Origin: Piezodorus guildinii | Lineage: Eukaryota; Arthropoda; Insecta; Hemiptera; Pentatomidae | DNA length: 64,000 nt | Direction of reading: 5' to 3' | Assembly (NCBI GenBank): GCA_023052935.1 | Contig: CM041297.1 | Span: forward strand, 2,036,280-2,100,279 | The notes under the pieces: generated by a model | Database searches by the model: none | The model's input: only the letters and a program-made list of their open reading frames with translations | What the model was told of the DNA's origin: nothing | Translations under genes and position numbers: made by a program | Shown: in pieces, positions 54,701 to 60,480 of the stretch | Position numbering within the stretch: the stretch's first letter is position 1 | Layout: every line of letters starts with the position of its first letter

Positions 54701-55555
54701 TCAGGGGACCCTAAAACGTGTATTTCCGTTGAAAACTGGAATTCGAAAATTTTCACGATCGCAATATACCTTTCCCTTACTATATATTTCATATATAGGT
54801 AAGTGAAAGTAATATATGTAATCTCGTCAAAACAGTTATTTTTATAAGTCTTCTTTAAGACTGTGCTCAGATTAAAATTCCCTTTCGGGATCACTTGTAG
54901 CTGGGTGGCTAGCGTAACAGCCTCCTATGCCAAAGGTCACGGGTTCAAACCCTCAGGTGGTCCTAGGATTTTTTAATTGGAGTAAAAAATCCTTAGTTAC
55001 ACCGTCCTTCGTAGGGGACGTTAAAAGGTGGTCCCGAGCCTGTGCGATGTCAGGTACTCGTTAAAGATCCCTATCCTAATAAAACCTGAATAGGCAAAAT
55101 TTAGGACTCCCACTGTAGCATCGTCCGATTAGCCATAGTTGCATAAAAGTGACGTTAAACGAATAAACAAACAAACAAAATTCCCTTTCATGAGTGAGGA
55201 ACACATTTTTTTAAGAAAACTTTTTAAAAGTTGTGTTTTGACGAGATTAGTTCTATTTTTAGAGTTATTACCAAGCATAAAATTGAAATATTAAATGGCT
55301 TTTTTTTTAATTATTCACCTTGAAATAGGGGTAATTTTGACACCAAAACTTATTTTTCTATCTTCAATTTCCGATTTTTTTACTAGTCTCCTGGCCCGAA
55401 TATTTCGCAGAGTCTAATTATTTAATGCCTGGTTTTACTTTTTGTTTATTCAGCCAAAAATCTGTTAGCTTACCTGCAGGGTCTACCCTGGAGACGACCC
55501 TGGCTTCGGCCGCCAGAAGACACGCCGCTAGAGATGCAAGAAGAAACGCGACCAT
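28934..55555 (-). CDS. Secreted DNA/RNA non-specific endonuclease, whole gene (spliced)
   Basis: This is the gene built from the exons listed separately. One of two first exons joins five shared exons: 44833-44978, 33763-33981, 32271-32462, 31029-31264 and 28934-29290. All junctions have GT/AG sites and compatible phases. The product would be about 410 residues with the distal first exon or about 428 with the proximal one, close to insect members of the family. It is predicted to be secreted and to cut single- and double-stranded DNA and RNA using Mg2+; insect relatives act in saliva or gut. Key residues are the His of ARGHLAPDADF, the Asn of NVAPQWQ and the Glu at the end of INAGHWLKVE, all in exon 5. 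Exon 5 contains a one-base frameshift immediately before the Arg-Gly-His motif, so this allele or assembly is not translatable as it stands. Introns reach 10.9 kb and are full of mobile elements. An AATAAA lies 32 bases past the stop (28902-28897). Confidence 0.88.
29332..30636 (+). repeat. Repeat family A, two rearranged copies
   Basis: The left end tctggtgcgagtaatacatg at 29332 leads into a partial copy. A second left segment (actttcacttacctccgtt) begins at about 29671. The block atagaatctac/aaaattaaaggtact then appears twice (about 30057 and 30210). The right end is diverged (taattaagtgatagta). It is a composite of at least two insertions or an internal duplication, within nuclease intron 5. 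Confidence 0.7.
30682..30898 (-). mobile_element. MITE family G, copy 2
   Basis: Terminal repeats ctgtggcggtcgtgaa and (inverted, diverged) actgccacag. The interior is the reverse complement of copy 1 at 25625-25869. Confidence 0.78.
31029..31264 (-). CDS. Nuclease exon 5, catalytic exon with frameshift
   Basis: Acceptor tctttttcag and donor AGAGT followed by gtgagt; both boundaries are phase 0. Its length is 236 bases, one short of a multiple of three. The first part reads KNQQTVLSRELGAASAGKHF, then DAKKTFF. The second part, in another frame, reads LARGHLAPDADFLFSAHQF, then NVAPQWQSINAGHWLKVEDN. One C is missing at about 31184, between the TTCTT and TGGCC of the coding strand. The His codon of the catalytic Arg-Gly-His is at 31172-31170. 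No alternative splice site was found that restores the frame. Confidence 0.92.
31265..32060. other. Nuclease intron 4: hammerhead-like remnant and SINE A
   Basis: At 31467-31496 (plus) ctgataa...cccacaatggg...cgaaacg is a hammerhead-like core with one core base changed. SINE A (minus) spans about 31795-32055, including tgacatcgcacatgctcgg and ggttcgaacccgc. The rest is unrecognised. Confidence 0.7.
32271..32462 (-). CDS. Nuclease exon 4
   Basis: 192 bases, phase 0 at both ends. Acceptor catgccccag, donor CTCAG followed by gtgagt. It reads VGNSWIPMIESCHDVANSNT, then FYSTHTIHGAIMGGK and FFKGFNPEQAYTQ. It joins the exon 3 end ELGFD to give the family's conserved LGFxVG run. Confidence 0.92.
32463..33762. 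other. Nuclease intron 3: mostly unrecognised, repeat E at the end
   Basis: A copy of repeat E occupies about 33480-33655 (ttatttattgctttttta to ggaaataataaaccattg, then a T-run). Otherwise AT-rich with nothing recognised. Confidence 0.55.
33763..33981 (-). CDS. Nuclease exon 3
   Basis: 219 bases, phase 0 at both ends. Acceptor ttctatag, donor TTGAT followed by gtgagt. It reads QIVVSCPGKKNHIAATNTEF, then CRSGTKLAIDGSVFNSLDLD and KKCAGGKGIIVELGFD. The SCPG motif and paired cysteines match the N-terminal half of insect members. Confidence 0.92.
34274..35024. mobile_element. Inverted-repeat element with hammerhead cores (Penelope-derived?)
   Basis: About 65-70 bases at 34274-34343 (gatgaggaagatggttgggg, then aaacacacatttaaaataag) recur inverted at 34955-35022. 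Inside, 34354-34383 (minus) carries CTGATGA, a GGCC/GGCC stem and GAAAC. A second core at 34553-34582 (plus) is mutated to CTGAAGA. A short inverted pair (gactgacgcc with ggcgtcagtc) lies near 34500-34530. AT-rich low-complexity DNA fills 34680-34950. Confidence 0.75.
34354..34383 (-). ncRNA. Hammerhead-ribozyme-like core
   Basis: On the minus strand: CTGATGA (34383-34377), a stem II formed by AGGCC...GGCC(T), then GAAACG. Core bases match the consensus. Stems I and III are not established. Confidence 0.55.
35500..36060 (+). repeat. Repeat E interrupted by SINE C
   Basis: Repeat E runs from about 35500 to 35620 and resumes at 35963 (gtaataatttgcagcg). The 13-base gtaataatttgca is duplicated around the insertion. 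Confidence 0.8.
35621..35962 (+). mobile_element. SINE C (tRNA-headed)
   Basis: A 342-bp insertion with a pol III A-box-like tggcttaggtgctagcgcg and a B box gagttcgaatccc about 45 bases on, a body with gtgacccgtcagccaaatgg, and an A/G-rich tail aacaagaagaaa. Target duplication gtaataatttgca (35608-35620 and 35963-35975). Only one copy was seen in the window. Its 100+ codon open frame is not a gene. Confidence 0.85.
36525..36725 (-). mobile_element. SINE A copy with internal deletion
   Basis: Plus strand tttgtttgtttatttactta through gctaatcggacgatgctaca to the head, lacking the middle block (the tgacatcgcacagg region). Confidence 0.85.
36780..37020 (+). repeat. Repeat family F copy
   Basis: Contains taccgttggaaagcga, gaacatatggtattttttatg and gccatcgtacggtattc; aligns with 5815-6060 and, inverted, with 40400-40680. 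Confidence 0.55.
37195..38640 (-). repeat. Repeat family A: one full copy flanked by two partial copies
   Basis: The complete inverted copy spans 37592-38476 (tactttcacttactatat to gtgttgcccgcaccaga). A partial inverted copy precedes it (37195-37591) and another fragment follows (38487-38640). All lie in nuclease intron 2, suggesting repeated insertion into A itself. Confidence 0.85.
38665..39295 (+). pseudogene. RTE-like LINE remnant, another family
   Basis: Translation gives FKYLGSVITYDNNTKDEVNA, TILRPTVTYGSESWVLTKES, ILIRKIFGPIKEND, then in another frame RLRWLGHVERMPETRIPR and RGRPRVRWLDDVEEDLKLLG. It is the thumb and C-terminus of an RTE-type polyprotein with one frameshift near 39055. 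The 5' part is absent. Divergent from the 18 kb RTE. Confidence 0.85.
39375..39880 (-). mobile_element. SINE A copy split by SINE B
   Basis: The tail half (39375-39412) and the remainder (39730-39880) of an inverted SINE A are separated by SINE B, with the 12-base duplication atgctattttgg at 39401-39412 and 39730-39741. The SINE A head is truncated. Confidence 0.9.
39413..39729 (+). mobile_element. SINE B, full length, inside SINE A
   Basis: The tRNA-like head gagcgacgtggtctagtgg, B box gggttcgaatcccg, and a body with ggcggctgagcgcgattaag and gtacaaatctctatatgtac end in a T-run of about 35 bases. Insertion is confirmed by the duplication of atgctattttgg. Confidence 0.95.
39905..39937 (-). 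repeat. Repeat family A, left-end fragment
   Basis: gtgaaagtcgtgtgttgccc followed by gcaccaga is the inverted left terminus of A alone. Confidence 0.8.
39938..41009. other. Nuclease intron 2: repeat F (inverted), otherwise unrecognised
   Basis: About 40400-40680 is an inverted copy of family F (gcgatttccaacagtatatt). The rest is AT-rich with no gene recognised. Confidence 0.5.
41010..41681 (-). pseudogene. RTE-like LINE, 5'-truncated copy
   Basis: Minus-strand match to the 18.0-19.4 kb RTE from the YADDL region (MVLLGEDTETIQLNTSLLIK) through TVLYGCETWPLT to VRREMRPLG. The 3' end is accgaacc followed by (AAT)n. The 13-base acttaatatcata flanks it (40997-41009 and 41682-41694). The final GRPKRRWEDC block has been deleted. 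Confidence 0.9.
41792..42365 (+). pseudogene. Jockey-like LINE, 5'-truncated copy with poly(A)
   Basis: Encodes LDKRLTWNPHTRLKRQETAR to the C-terminus with several indels, then a 3' UTR ending caataaataaatttaaaaaa. The 11-base agattattatt is duplicated at 41781-41791 and 42366-42376. Confidence 0.92.
42377..44832. other. Nuclease intron 2: scattered fragments only
   Basis: A (TA)n tract is at about 42650-42700. A left-end fragment of repeat A lies inverted at about 43000-43065 (atgaaagtcgtgtgttgcgg). At about 43715-43790 the plus strand reads LLWNSLPTRIHHGASLSSF, resembling the C-terminal tail of non-LTR reverse transcriptases. A poly(T) run is at 44347-44371. No gene is recognised. Confidence 0.55.
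44833..44978 (-). CDS. Nuclease exon 2 (first shared exon)
   Basis: 146 bases; acceptor ctcacttacag, donor GGAGAG followed by gtaaat. It starts in phase 1 (GA completes a Gly codon) and ends in phase 0. It reads GACILDLNNDLPKKNEPLFL, then GSLDLVLPEMEGTRGV and IALREGE. Both upstream first exons end in the matching phase. Confidence 0.9.
44979..46137. other. Nuclease intron 1: decayed SINE A pieces
   Basis: Plus-strand SINE A fragments lie at about 45535-45625 (tgccgttcttcgaagggg) and 45900-46000 (atgtcaggtactcgttaaa). A repeat A left-end fragment lies near 45690. Otherwise unrecognised. Confidence 0.6.
46138..46422 (-). mobile_element. SINE A copy, near full length
   Basis: Plus strand from tttttatttattaaacggcc through tgacatcgcacaggctcggg and gggtttgaacccg to acaagtgatccc. 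Confidence 0.92.
46425..46730 (+). pseudogene. Jockey-like LINE 3' end
   Basis: The C-terminus (IHNDLNI...VADLSRTRC, then NPPRRLKRWPRDLLT) and a 3' UTR ending cagttgtaaaattcaataaa plus poly(A). Diverged from the other copies. It directly follows the head of SINE A. Confidence 0.82.
46970..47362 (+). repeat. Repeat family A partial copy, plus SINE A tip
   Basis: The left end tctggtgcgcgcaactcaca leads into a diverged A left half up to about 47330. At 47336-47362 (tgtttgtttatttatttaac) is the inverted tail tip of SINE A. Confidence 0.65.
47482..48405 (+). mobile_element. Internally deleted mariner, copy 3
   Basis: Terminal inverted repeats ttgggttgtttcacatg and catgtgacacaacccaa, with TA on both sides. 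The helix-turn-helix half (EFKLGDSAAEAARNI, TIRRWFAKFPAGD) reads through to 48190 in one frame. In the shifted frame the piece KHTVQKLKELGY continues into HPPYSPDLSPTD, so the third-Asp segment is still present; the region with the first two Asp is deleted as in copy 1. The C-terminus is RNLDNFVKGKLFENDD to EKEGKYFE. Confidence 0.94.
48600..48770. repeat. Decayed hammerhead-like motif and (TA)n microsatellite
   Basis: ttgatgatgattcatatgat followed by gagccgaaatgtcgcc resembles the motif at 26.2 kb with core changes. The TA run is at about 48692-48762. Confidence 0.55.
48885..49770 (+). repeat. Repeat family A, full-length copy
   Basis: Left end tctggtgtgggcaacacatg, right end atatatagtaagtgaaagta. 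The inner hairpin is shortened to ctatatatag. Confidence 0.9.
50086..50221 (-). CDS. Nuclease alternative first exon, proximal (1a)
   Basis: The ATG at 50221 opens MSILYFVLSLFLQLDGILA, a hydrophobic signal peptide, followed by an acidic stretch with DGLWVDGEYGYAKPQYGAA. The donor GCAG followed by gtaaag leaves phase 1, which fits exon 2 at 44978. 136 bases, GC-rich like the other exons. A TATA-like tatttag lies about 60 bases upstream (plus strand ctaaata, 50281-50287). The 45-residue length gives a longer mature N-terminus than the distal exon. Confidence 0.82.
50530..51000 (+). mobile_element. Two SINE A copies in tandem
   Basis: A decayed copy (about 50530-50720, gtcacctgtgatgtagtggc to aaacaaacaat) is followed at 50733 by a well-preserved copy (gggatcacttatagctgggt to aaataaataaacaaacaaac). 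Both hairpins are intact in the second, which lacks only part of the ggaggggacgttaaaagg block. Confidence 0.88.
51001..53599. other. Repeat fragments, otherwise unrecognised
   Basis: Repeat E lies at about 51590-51735. An inverted SINE A fragment lies at about 51915-51995 (tgacatcgcacaggctcgag). A repeat A left-end fragment lies inverted at about 52030-52062 (gcgttgcgggcactaga). From 52100 to 53600 nothing is recognised, apart from a short local repeat near 53390-53510 (agtaccttttggaa type, three times). This is between the two alternative first exons of the nuclease. Confidence 0.5.
53600..54812. repeat. Repeat family A: opposed copies and fragments
   Basis: A plus-oriented right two-thirds (about 53610-54158) ends tgaaagtaaa. 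It is followed at once by an inverted left-end tip (54161-54193, gtgaaagttgtgtgttgcgt), then an inverted right-half copy (about 54285-54680), then a plus right-end fragment (54690-54812, ggtaagtgaaagta). Confidence 0.8.
54820..55430 (+). repeat. Repeat family D, interrupted by SINE A
   Basis: The segment at 54824-54886 contains taatctcgtcaaaacag, which recurs inverted at about 55232-55250 (tgttttgacgagatta), so D has an inverted-repeat part. The rest (attttgacaccaaaac, cgcagagtctaatta) matches the inverted copy at 6900-7175. Confidence 0.65.
54887..55176 (+). mobile_element. SINE A, full length with target duplication
   Basis: The clearest copy: 290 bp from gggatcacttgtagctgggt to (AAAC)n, flanked by aaaattccctttc (54874-54886 and 55177-55189). 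It defines the ends of the family: tRNA-like head with A-box tagctgggtggctagc and B-box gggttcaaaccc, hairpins GGATTTTTTA/TAAAAAATCC and CCTATCC/GGATAGG-like, then a conserved 3' block ctgtagcatcgtccgattag. Confidence 0.96.
55474..55555 (-). CDS. Nuclease alternative first exon, distal (1b)
   Basis: The ATG at 55555 opens MVAFLLASLAACLLAAEA, a compact signal peptide, then RVVSRVDPA. The donor GCAG followed by gtaagc leaves phase 1 and fits exon 2 at 44978, 10.5 kb downstream. 82 bases. No other exon 2 for it is visible before the proximal first exon. Confidence 0.85.
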
Positions 55556-55594
55556 CCTGAAGAACTGTCACATCGTCAGAACCTTGCACGCGGG

Positions 55595-55601
55595 TTTTAT
55601 A
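55595..55601 (-). promoter_or_regulatory. TATA box of the distal nuclease promoter
   Basis: TATAAAA on the minus strand, about 40-46 bases upstream of the ATG at 55555. The sequence gacagttc about 33 bases downstream could be the initiator. This supports exon 1b as a genuine transcription start. Confidence 0.7.
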
Positions 55602-55831
55602 GTCGAGCGCGAACAGTTGTGTCAATAGAGCTAGTCCACATTACGGCCTTCGTATTGCAGAGATCAACATCACCTTGAATCCAGGTGAGCTCATCCGATC
55701 AGCGAGACCTCATTAATGTTGTCTCTAAGTGACATCCAATACTTCCGGATGCAGCAAGTGCCACTTCTAATGAGGAGCCAAACTATACTTTTAATGATGA
55801 ATATCAAATTTTTATCTGTTAAAAATTTCAG

Positions 55832-56120
55832 AAGGTAAATATGGTCCAGATGTTTAAGAAAGAAAACAATGAAACAGGCTTAACCGAGGTGTTTACATAT
55901 AGGTGGGCTCGTTTCAGAAGGGGCAATATGGCAGACAATTCTGATGACACCACTGGTCCTTGGATTTTGTTATGCCTGTGCTTGGTCTGGTTAGTAGGAC
56001 AGTTTTCTGTGTTGTTTGATTGTTTTGTTATGTTCTTAAACTTAACACATATCTATAAAACTTGGAGAGTTTTGGGATTTGTAAAAGGAATGATACATTA
56101 TCATGTAAAACATTTCGCAG
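55832..56120 (+). CDS. Candidate exon of an unrecognised membrane protein
   Basis: An open segment after a tttcag acceptor (55826-55831) and before a donor (TCGCAG followed by gtaaga). It reads MVQMFKKENNETGLTEVFTY, then MADNSDDTTGPWILLCLCLV and KTWRVLGFVKGMIHYHVKHF. A hydrophobic run of roughly 30 residues (WILLCLC to LNLTHI) could span a membrane. It is divergent from the distal nuclease promoter, about 230 bp away. No family is recognised; it could also be a chance or transposon frame. Confidence 0.4.
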
Positions 56121-56313
56121 GTAAGATGAAAGTTTATTTATTAAATGTTTATATTTGATTGTGCATAATAATAGAAACTATGCACATTTGGAATAATTTA
56201 AACAATATAAAAAACCTATGGATGAAAAAATAAAAGTAAGGATTAGAGTTCAATTTAAAGACTCTCTTAAATATATATTTAAGAATAATTGTTGGCATTA
56301 ATTATTGCATAAT

Positions 56314-56700
56314 AATAATAGGCTTACCGAACCCGAAGGTTCAATGCCGATACCACCAAATTACGCCGAAACAGACTCGTCTGCTCACTGTGCAAGCCCA
56401 AGTGCCCGAGATCAGCCTTATACGCAATCCCCCCTCGCACTCGGCCTACCTTTCGGACGCCTACCAGTCGATCAGCGAATACCAAAGTTCTCGGATCCGT
56501 TCCTAACCTAGCCCATCAACTTTACTCGTCCATTTGAGTCTCCGCGATGCTATCAACTCAATTATATTTACAGGGTACAAGCCGCGCGATTCCGCGTTGT
56601 GCCACCTTCTAAACTCCCCAGTGGATTCATCTATTTTCGGACTAAATATTTTTCGCAGTATGTTATTTTCGAACACCTTAAGCCATTAATTATTTCATAT
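56314..56700 (-). pseudogene. RTE-like LINE 3' end
   Basis: Plus strand ggcttaccgaacccgaaggt, preceded by (AAT)n, is the inverted 3' terminus of the RTE at 18.0-19.4 kb. It continues through the GRP-K-R and CRRNS regions to the thumb (TTCTAAACTCCCCAGTGG region), then stops at about 56690. Several indels. Confidence 0.85.
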
Positions 56701-56989
56701 TTCATTAATCATGCCTTATTAAATGAAAAAAATCAAATATATTCCAATAATCATTACTTTAATTCTGAAATTAAATTAAATTTATTTGGATTTATCCATT
56801 TATACGCAATCATATGTTCTTGTGGTCAATTCGGAAGTAGAAGTAATTATTTATTTATTGAATTTTCATCTCAAAATACTAGTAACACTCAAATGATATG
56901 ACAAAATATTTTGTGAGGGTTTGCAGACTAAAATGAGCCCACCCCTCTCTCTTTATACATATTTAAACACCTATGGCTTAACTACTGTT
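56701..56989. other. No recognised feature
   Basis: AT-rich DNA without a supported frame. Confidence 0.4.
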
Positions 56990-57275
56990 TTATTTATTTA
57001 ACGTCCCTTTATGCTGCTATGGCTAATCGGACGATGCTACAGCGGGAGTCCTAAATTTTATCTATCTACGTTTAATAAGGATAGGGATGTTTAAGGAATA
57101 CATGACATCGCAAAGGCTCAGGACCACCATTTAACGTGCCCTGTGAAGGAGGTCATATCCAAAGCCTATCATATCCTGTCATATCCTCCTTTAAAAATTC
57201 TAGGGCCATCAGCTGAGTCTGAACCCACGACGGCTCTTAAGCTAGCCACTATCCCGCAGACTAACTGCTTTGGTA
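56990..57275 (-). mobile_element. SINE A copy, diverged
   Basis: Plus strand ttatttatttaacgtccctt through gctaatcggacgatgctaca, atgacatcgcaaaggctcag, to a decayed head with a small local duplication near 57160-57185 (catatcctgtcatatcc). A decayed hammerhead-like core follows at about 57276-57315 (minus: ctgatgg...ggactgaaatg). Confidence 0.82.
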
Positions 57276-57469
57276 ACATTTCAGTCCACATTATAAATCT
57301 CCATCAGGGCTAAGAAGAAATATACAAAAAGGAATATAATAGGAATGATTAAATTGCTGACATTAACTGATTTATAACGTTTTTTGGTCATTATGTCCCC
57401 GTACCTCATAAGCTTTTTCAATTACTTCAATATGTTCAGTATATACCTTGCAGTTTTTTTTTGTTTTTT

Positions 57470-58290
57470 TTTTTTAAATAGATTTATTGCTATTTACAAC
57501 TGTATAATAATATACATCTAGTAAATGAGATACAAGATACAAATGTCATGGATTCACATGTGGGGATACTACCTTTTGAGGAGGTGAGGGCGAAATAACT
57601 ACAGCCTGGCACTATTAGTACGAATGGTTCTTTTATTGTTCGTAATGTTAAAAACAGTTAAATAAAGCATGGAATAATAGGATACAAAAGAAGAAAACAA
57701 TATGAGGAGCACACACAAATCGAGATAGAGCCAACCCACAGCTGGTGAGAGGTTGCAATGGATTTGCCACTGTAAAATAAAATAATTTTCTACTATCATA
57801 AAACACAGAAAATAAAATAATAAATAAAAATGACCTTCAATTAAATATAAAGAAAACTAAAATATAAACATGTTTGAGGCAGTGACAAATCCATTTCACA
57901 TAACCTCTTTGCTCCCACCAGCTGTGTGTTATAACCTCACTCCCTCACACACATCAGGCCCATCACACTACCCATTGGCAGCTCTCAAAAGACTAAACTA
58001 GAAGGTCTCGTGGCCATCTTCTTTTCAGACGCCTCAGAGGATTACCAGGGATCGTAGAGGAAGCAAGGATTGAAACAAGTGGATTAGAGTGGGAATGGAG
58101 TTTGTCATGAAAGGAGTGATACCTGGTTCGCGCCAAGTCAGCAACATAGGGAACGTTAAGGTCTTTATGGATGAGTTTATTTGTGACAAAATAAGGAGCC
58201 ATAAGGATTTTTCGAAGGATTTTTGATTGCAAGGATTGGAGACGGGAAGAATTTGATGGTTTAGTGGAGCCCCAAATCTCTACTCCGTTA
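57470..58290 (-). pseudogene. Jockey-like LINE with a foldback insertion
   Basis: The 3' UTR lies at 57470-57585 (inverted, beginning after a T-run) and the C-terminal coding part at about 57940-58290 (LQSKILRKILMAPYFVTNKL to RRLKRRWPRDLLV on the minus strand). Between them, about 57590-57940 is foreign: 57730-57775 (cacagctggtgagaggttg) and 57870-57935 (inverted, caccagctgtgtg) form an inverted repeat. Confidence 0.8.
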
Positions 58291-58720
58291 CCTTGCAGTA
58301 AACTGAATTATCTCTAAAATTGTCTTTCATTAATTATTTAATTTTGATAATTCAATTTACAATGTTTTTCATAAAATGCGCTGGAAGCTTATTACTGAAA
58401 GAGCACATTTTTTAGCGATGTTTTCAAGGCCTGCGGGTGTGAAAACTTAGGTTTTTAAAGAGGAGATCAGTACATACAATCATGCCTAAAAATCAAAATT
58501 ACCCCACCATTTCCAGCCGTACCCCTTTTTGAGGTAATTCTAATAGGCTGAAAATGGTATTCCCGATCCTGTGATACTCGTTAAATATCCCTGTAAATGT
58601 TCTAATTAAACCTAGATATGCAAAGTATAGAACTCCCACCGTAGCATCGTCCTATTAGCAACATTAACATAAAAGTGACGTCAACCTAGGAACAAAACAA
58701 CAACGAATTGTCGTAGAAAG
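58291..58720. other. Unrecognised, with a SINE A fragment
   Basis: A decayed plus-strand SINE A 3' half lies at about 58560-58700 (tgatactcgttaaatatccc to taacataaaagtgacgtcaa). Confidence 0.55.
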
Positions 58721-59845
58721 AATAAAGATTTTTCAAATACAGTTAGGGATAAAAATTTGTGAAACTATTAAAGAATTAATTTATTTTATTTATTTATTTA
58801 ACGTCACTTTATGCTACTATGGCTAATCGGACGATGCTACAGTGGGAGTCCTAAATTTTGCCTATCCAGGTTTTATTAGGATAGGGATCTTTAACGAGTA
58901 CCTGACATCGCACAGGCTCGGGACCACCTTTTAACGTCCCCTCCGAAGGACGGCGTAACTAAGGATTTTTTACTCCCATTAAAAAATCCTAGGACCACCT
59001 GCGGATTTGAACCCGTGACCTTTGGCATGGGAGGCTGTTACGCTAGCCACCCAGGTACAAGTGATCCCAAAGAATTAATTAAATTGAATTTATATAGAAA
59101 CATGTGTTTTATTAAGTTATTATTTATCATATAAAATAATCAGTTAGTTTTATCTTCATTTTATCACTCTTTATTAACTTTTAAAAGCGTGTGTATATAA
59201 CAACGGTATATCAGACATGTATCTTACTGTTCTTATGATCAAAAACAAAAATTTGCATTAAAAATATTTCAGTTTTTTTCCTTTAGTTGGGTATCGAATT
59301 CATTCAATTCATATATTTCCCTGTTTTTCATCAGTGGTAACAAGATAATATAATTATTTTTATATAGTCAACAAAATTAAAGGTACTTTAGAGGAAGAAA
59401 TTTTGAAATATCGGCATTTAAGAACTGTCAGACTATTTTAATCAGAATGAAACCTACATGATATTAAAGCCCATTAGCCCAATAGCCATTAAATTTTACA
59501 TCGATATAGCGAGTTTAATCAAAATCGTCGGAACCGTTTTTGAGAAAATCATAAAAAGGTGCAACATGCTTGGTATAAAGTGGCTCTTCTGGTTAGCCGA
59601 TTTTGATGAAAAAGTTTTTGTAACGTATAGTGGTCTTATATATGAAATGTCAGTTTTCGGCTTTTCGTTTCCGCCCGGGAGTTACCACACACCGACACAC
59701 AAACGCACACACACACACATACACACACAGACCTTTTTGCAGGAGTTGGTTATTTGGACTCAGGGGACATGAATGTCCGTTGAAAATTCGAATATGATAA
59801 TTTTCACGATCGCAATACTTTCCCTTACTATATATAGTGAAAGTA
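58721..59845 (+). repeat. Repeat family A copy split by SINE A
   Basis: The A sequence runs to 58781, is interrupted, and resumes at 59069. The left terminus is truncated. The right end is tatatatagtgaaagta, with the ggtaa block lost. A (CA)n-like tract lies near 59690-59730. Confidence 0.88.
58782..59068 (-). mobile_element. SINE A, full length, inside repeat A
   Basis: An inverted copy from tattttatttatttatttaa to acaagtgatccc with both hairpins. The 12-base aaagaattaatt is duplicated at 58770-58781 and 59069-59080. Confidence 0.95.
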
Positions 59846-60180
59846 AAGACGCTGCATATTATTACAAGATGGTTTATTATTTCCAAATAACAATATTAAG
59901 CTATAACTGTTTATAAATCTATTTAACAGTTTACTAATATGAAAATAAATAAATAATTTAAAGGAAAATGGTCCATTAACTGAATTAACGCCGTATTTAT
60001 AGTGAAATTTCAACTTTTTTTCTGTTTTATAATTAATAGCGGTGAACTGATTCTAAATTTTATTTTTTTTCTTTATTATTTGGTAGGTCATACATTACAT
60101 TATATACAAGTTAATATACCACAAACTATAAAACAATATATATGGTGCTACCTTCACCAGCTCAACATAGTATCTTGGAT
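59846..60180 (-). repeat. Repeat E (inverted), then unrecognised DNA
   Basis: 59850-59990 is an inverted repeat E (tggtttattatttccaaata, then gctataactgttt). The rest shows nothing recognisable. Confidence 0.6.
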
Positions 60181-60183
60181 GTA

Positions 60184-60480
60184 TAGTATAGTATAGTAGA
60201 TGTAAAATGCCGATTCTGGCGCACCGATTCCTCCATCCCCTCCCCTACCACTCTTAACCACCTATGACGTCACCACGACCTAACCTTAACTACTATGGTT
60301 CGCGCCAACAACCTAACCTAAACCAGTAGGCCACGCCCATTTTTGGCTATGTGGCCCCCAACGACATAACCTTAACCATTCAGCTACCCACTTTTCAGTC
60401 ACGTGACCCCCCCTCTACATTAACCAACCAATCACAGCACTCCATTTGAGGGTTCCTCTCGGCTAGGTCCGATGGTCTAA
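60184..60480. other. Possible terminus of a large DNA transposon; GC-richer block
   Basis: A short tandem (agtat)n lies at 60184-60199 (atagtatagtatagtag). The following 280 bases are relatively GC-rich and contain tatgacgtcacc, cacgtg and ccaatca, plus scattered cctaacc pieces. The direction of the polymerase at 63.4-64 kb makes this a plausible outer end of the same element, but the other end is outside the window. Confidence 0.35.

Noticed and set aside
60290..60330. Telomere-like CCTAA pieces
   Set aside because: Only two or three scattered copies occur, not a tandem array of the insect TTAGG type.
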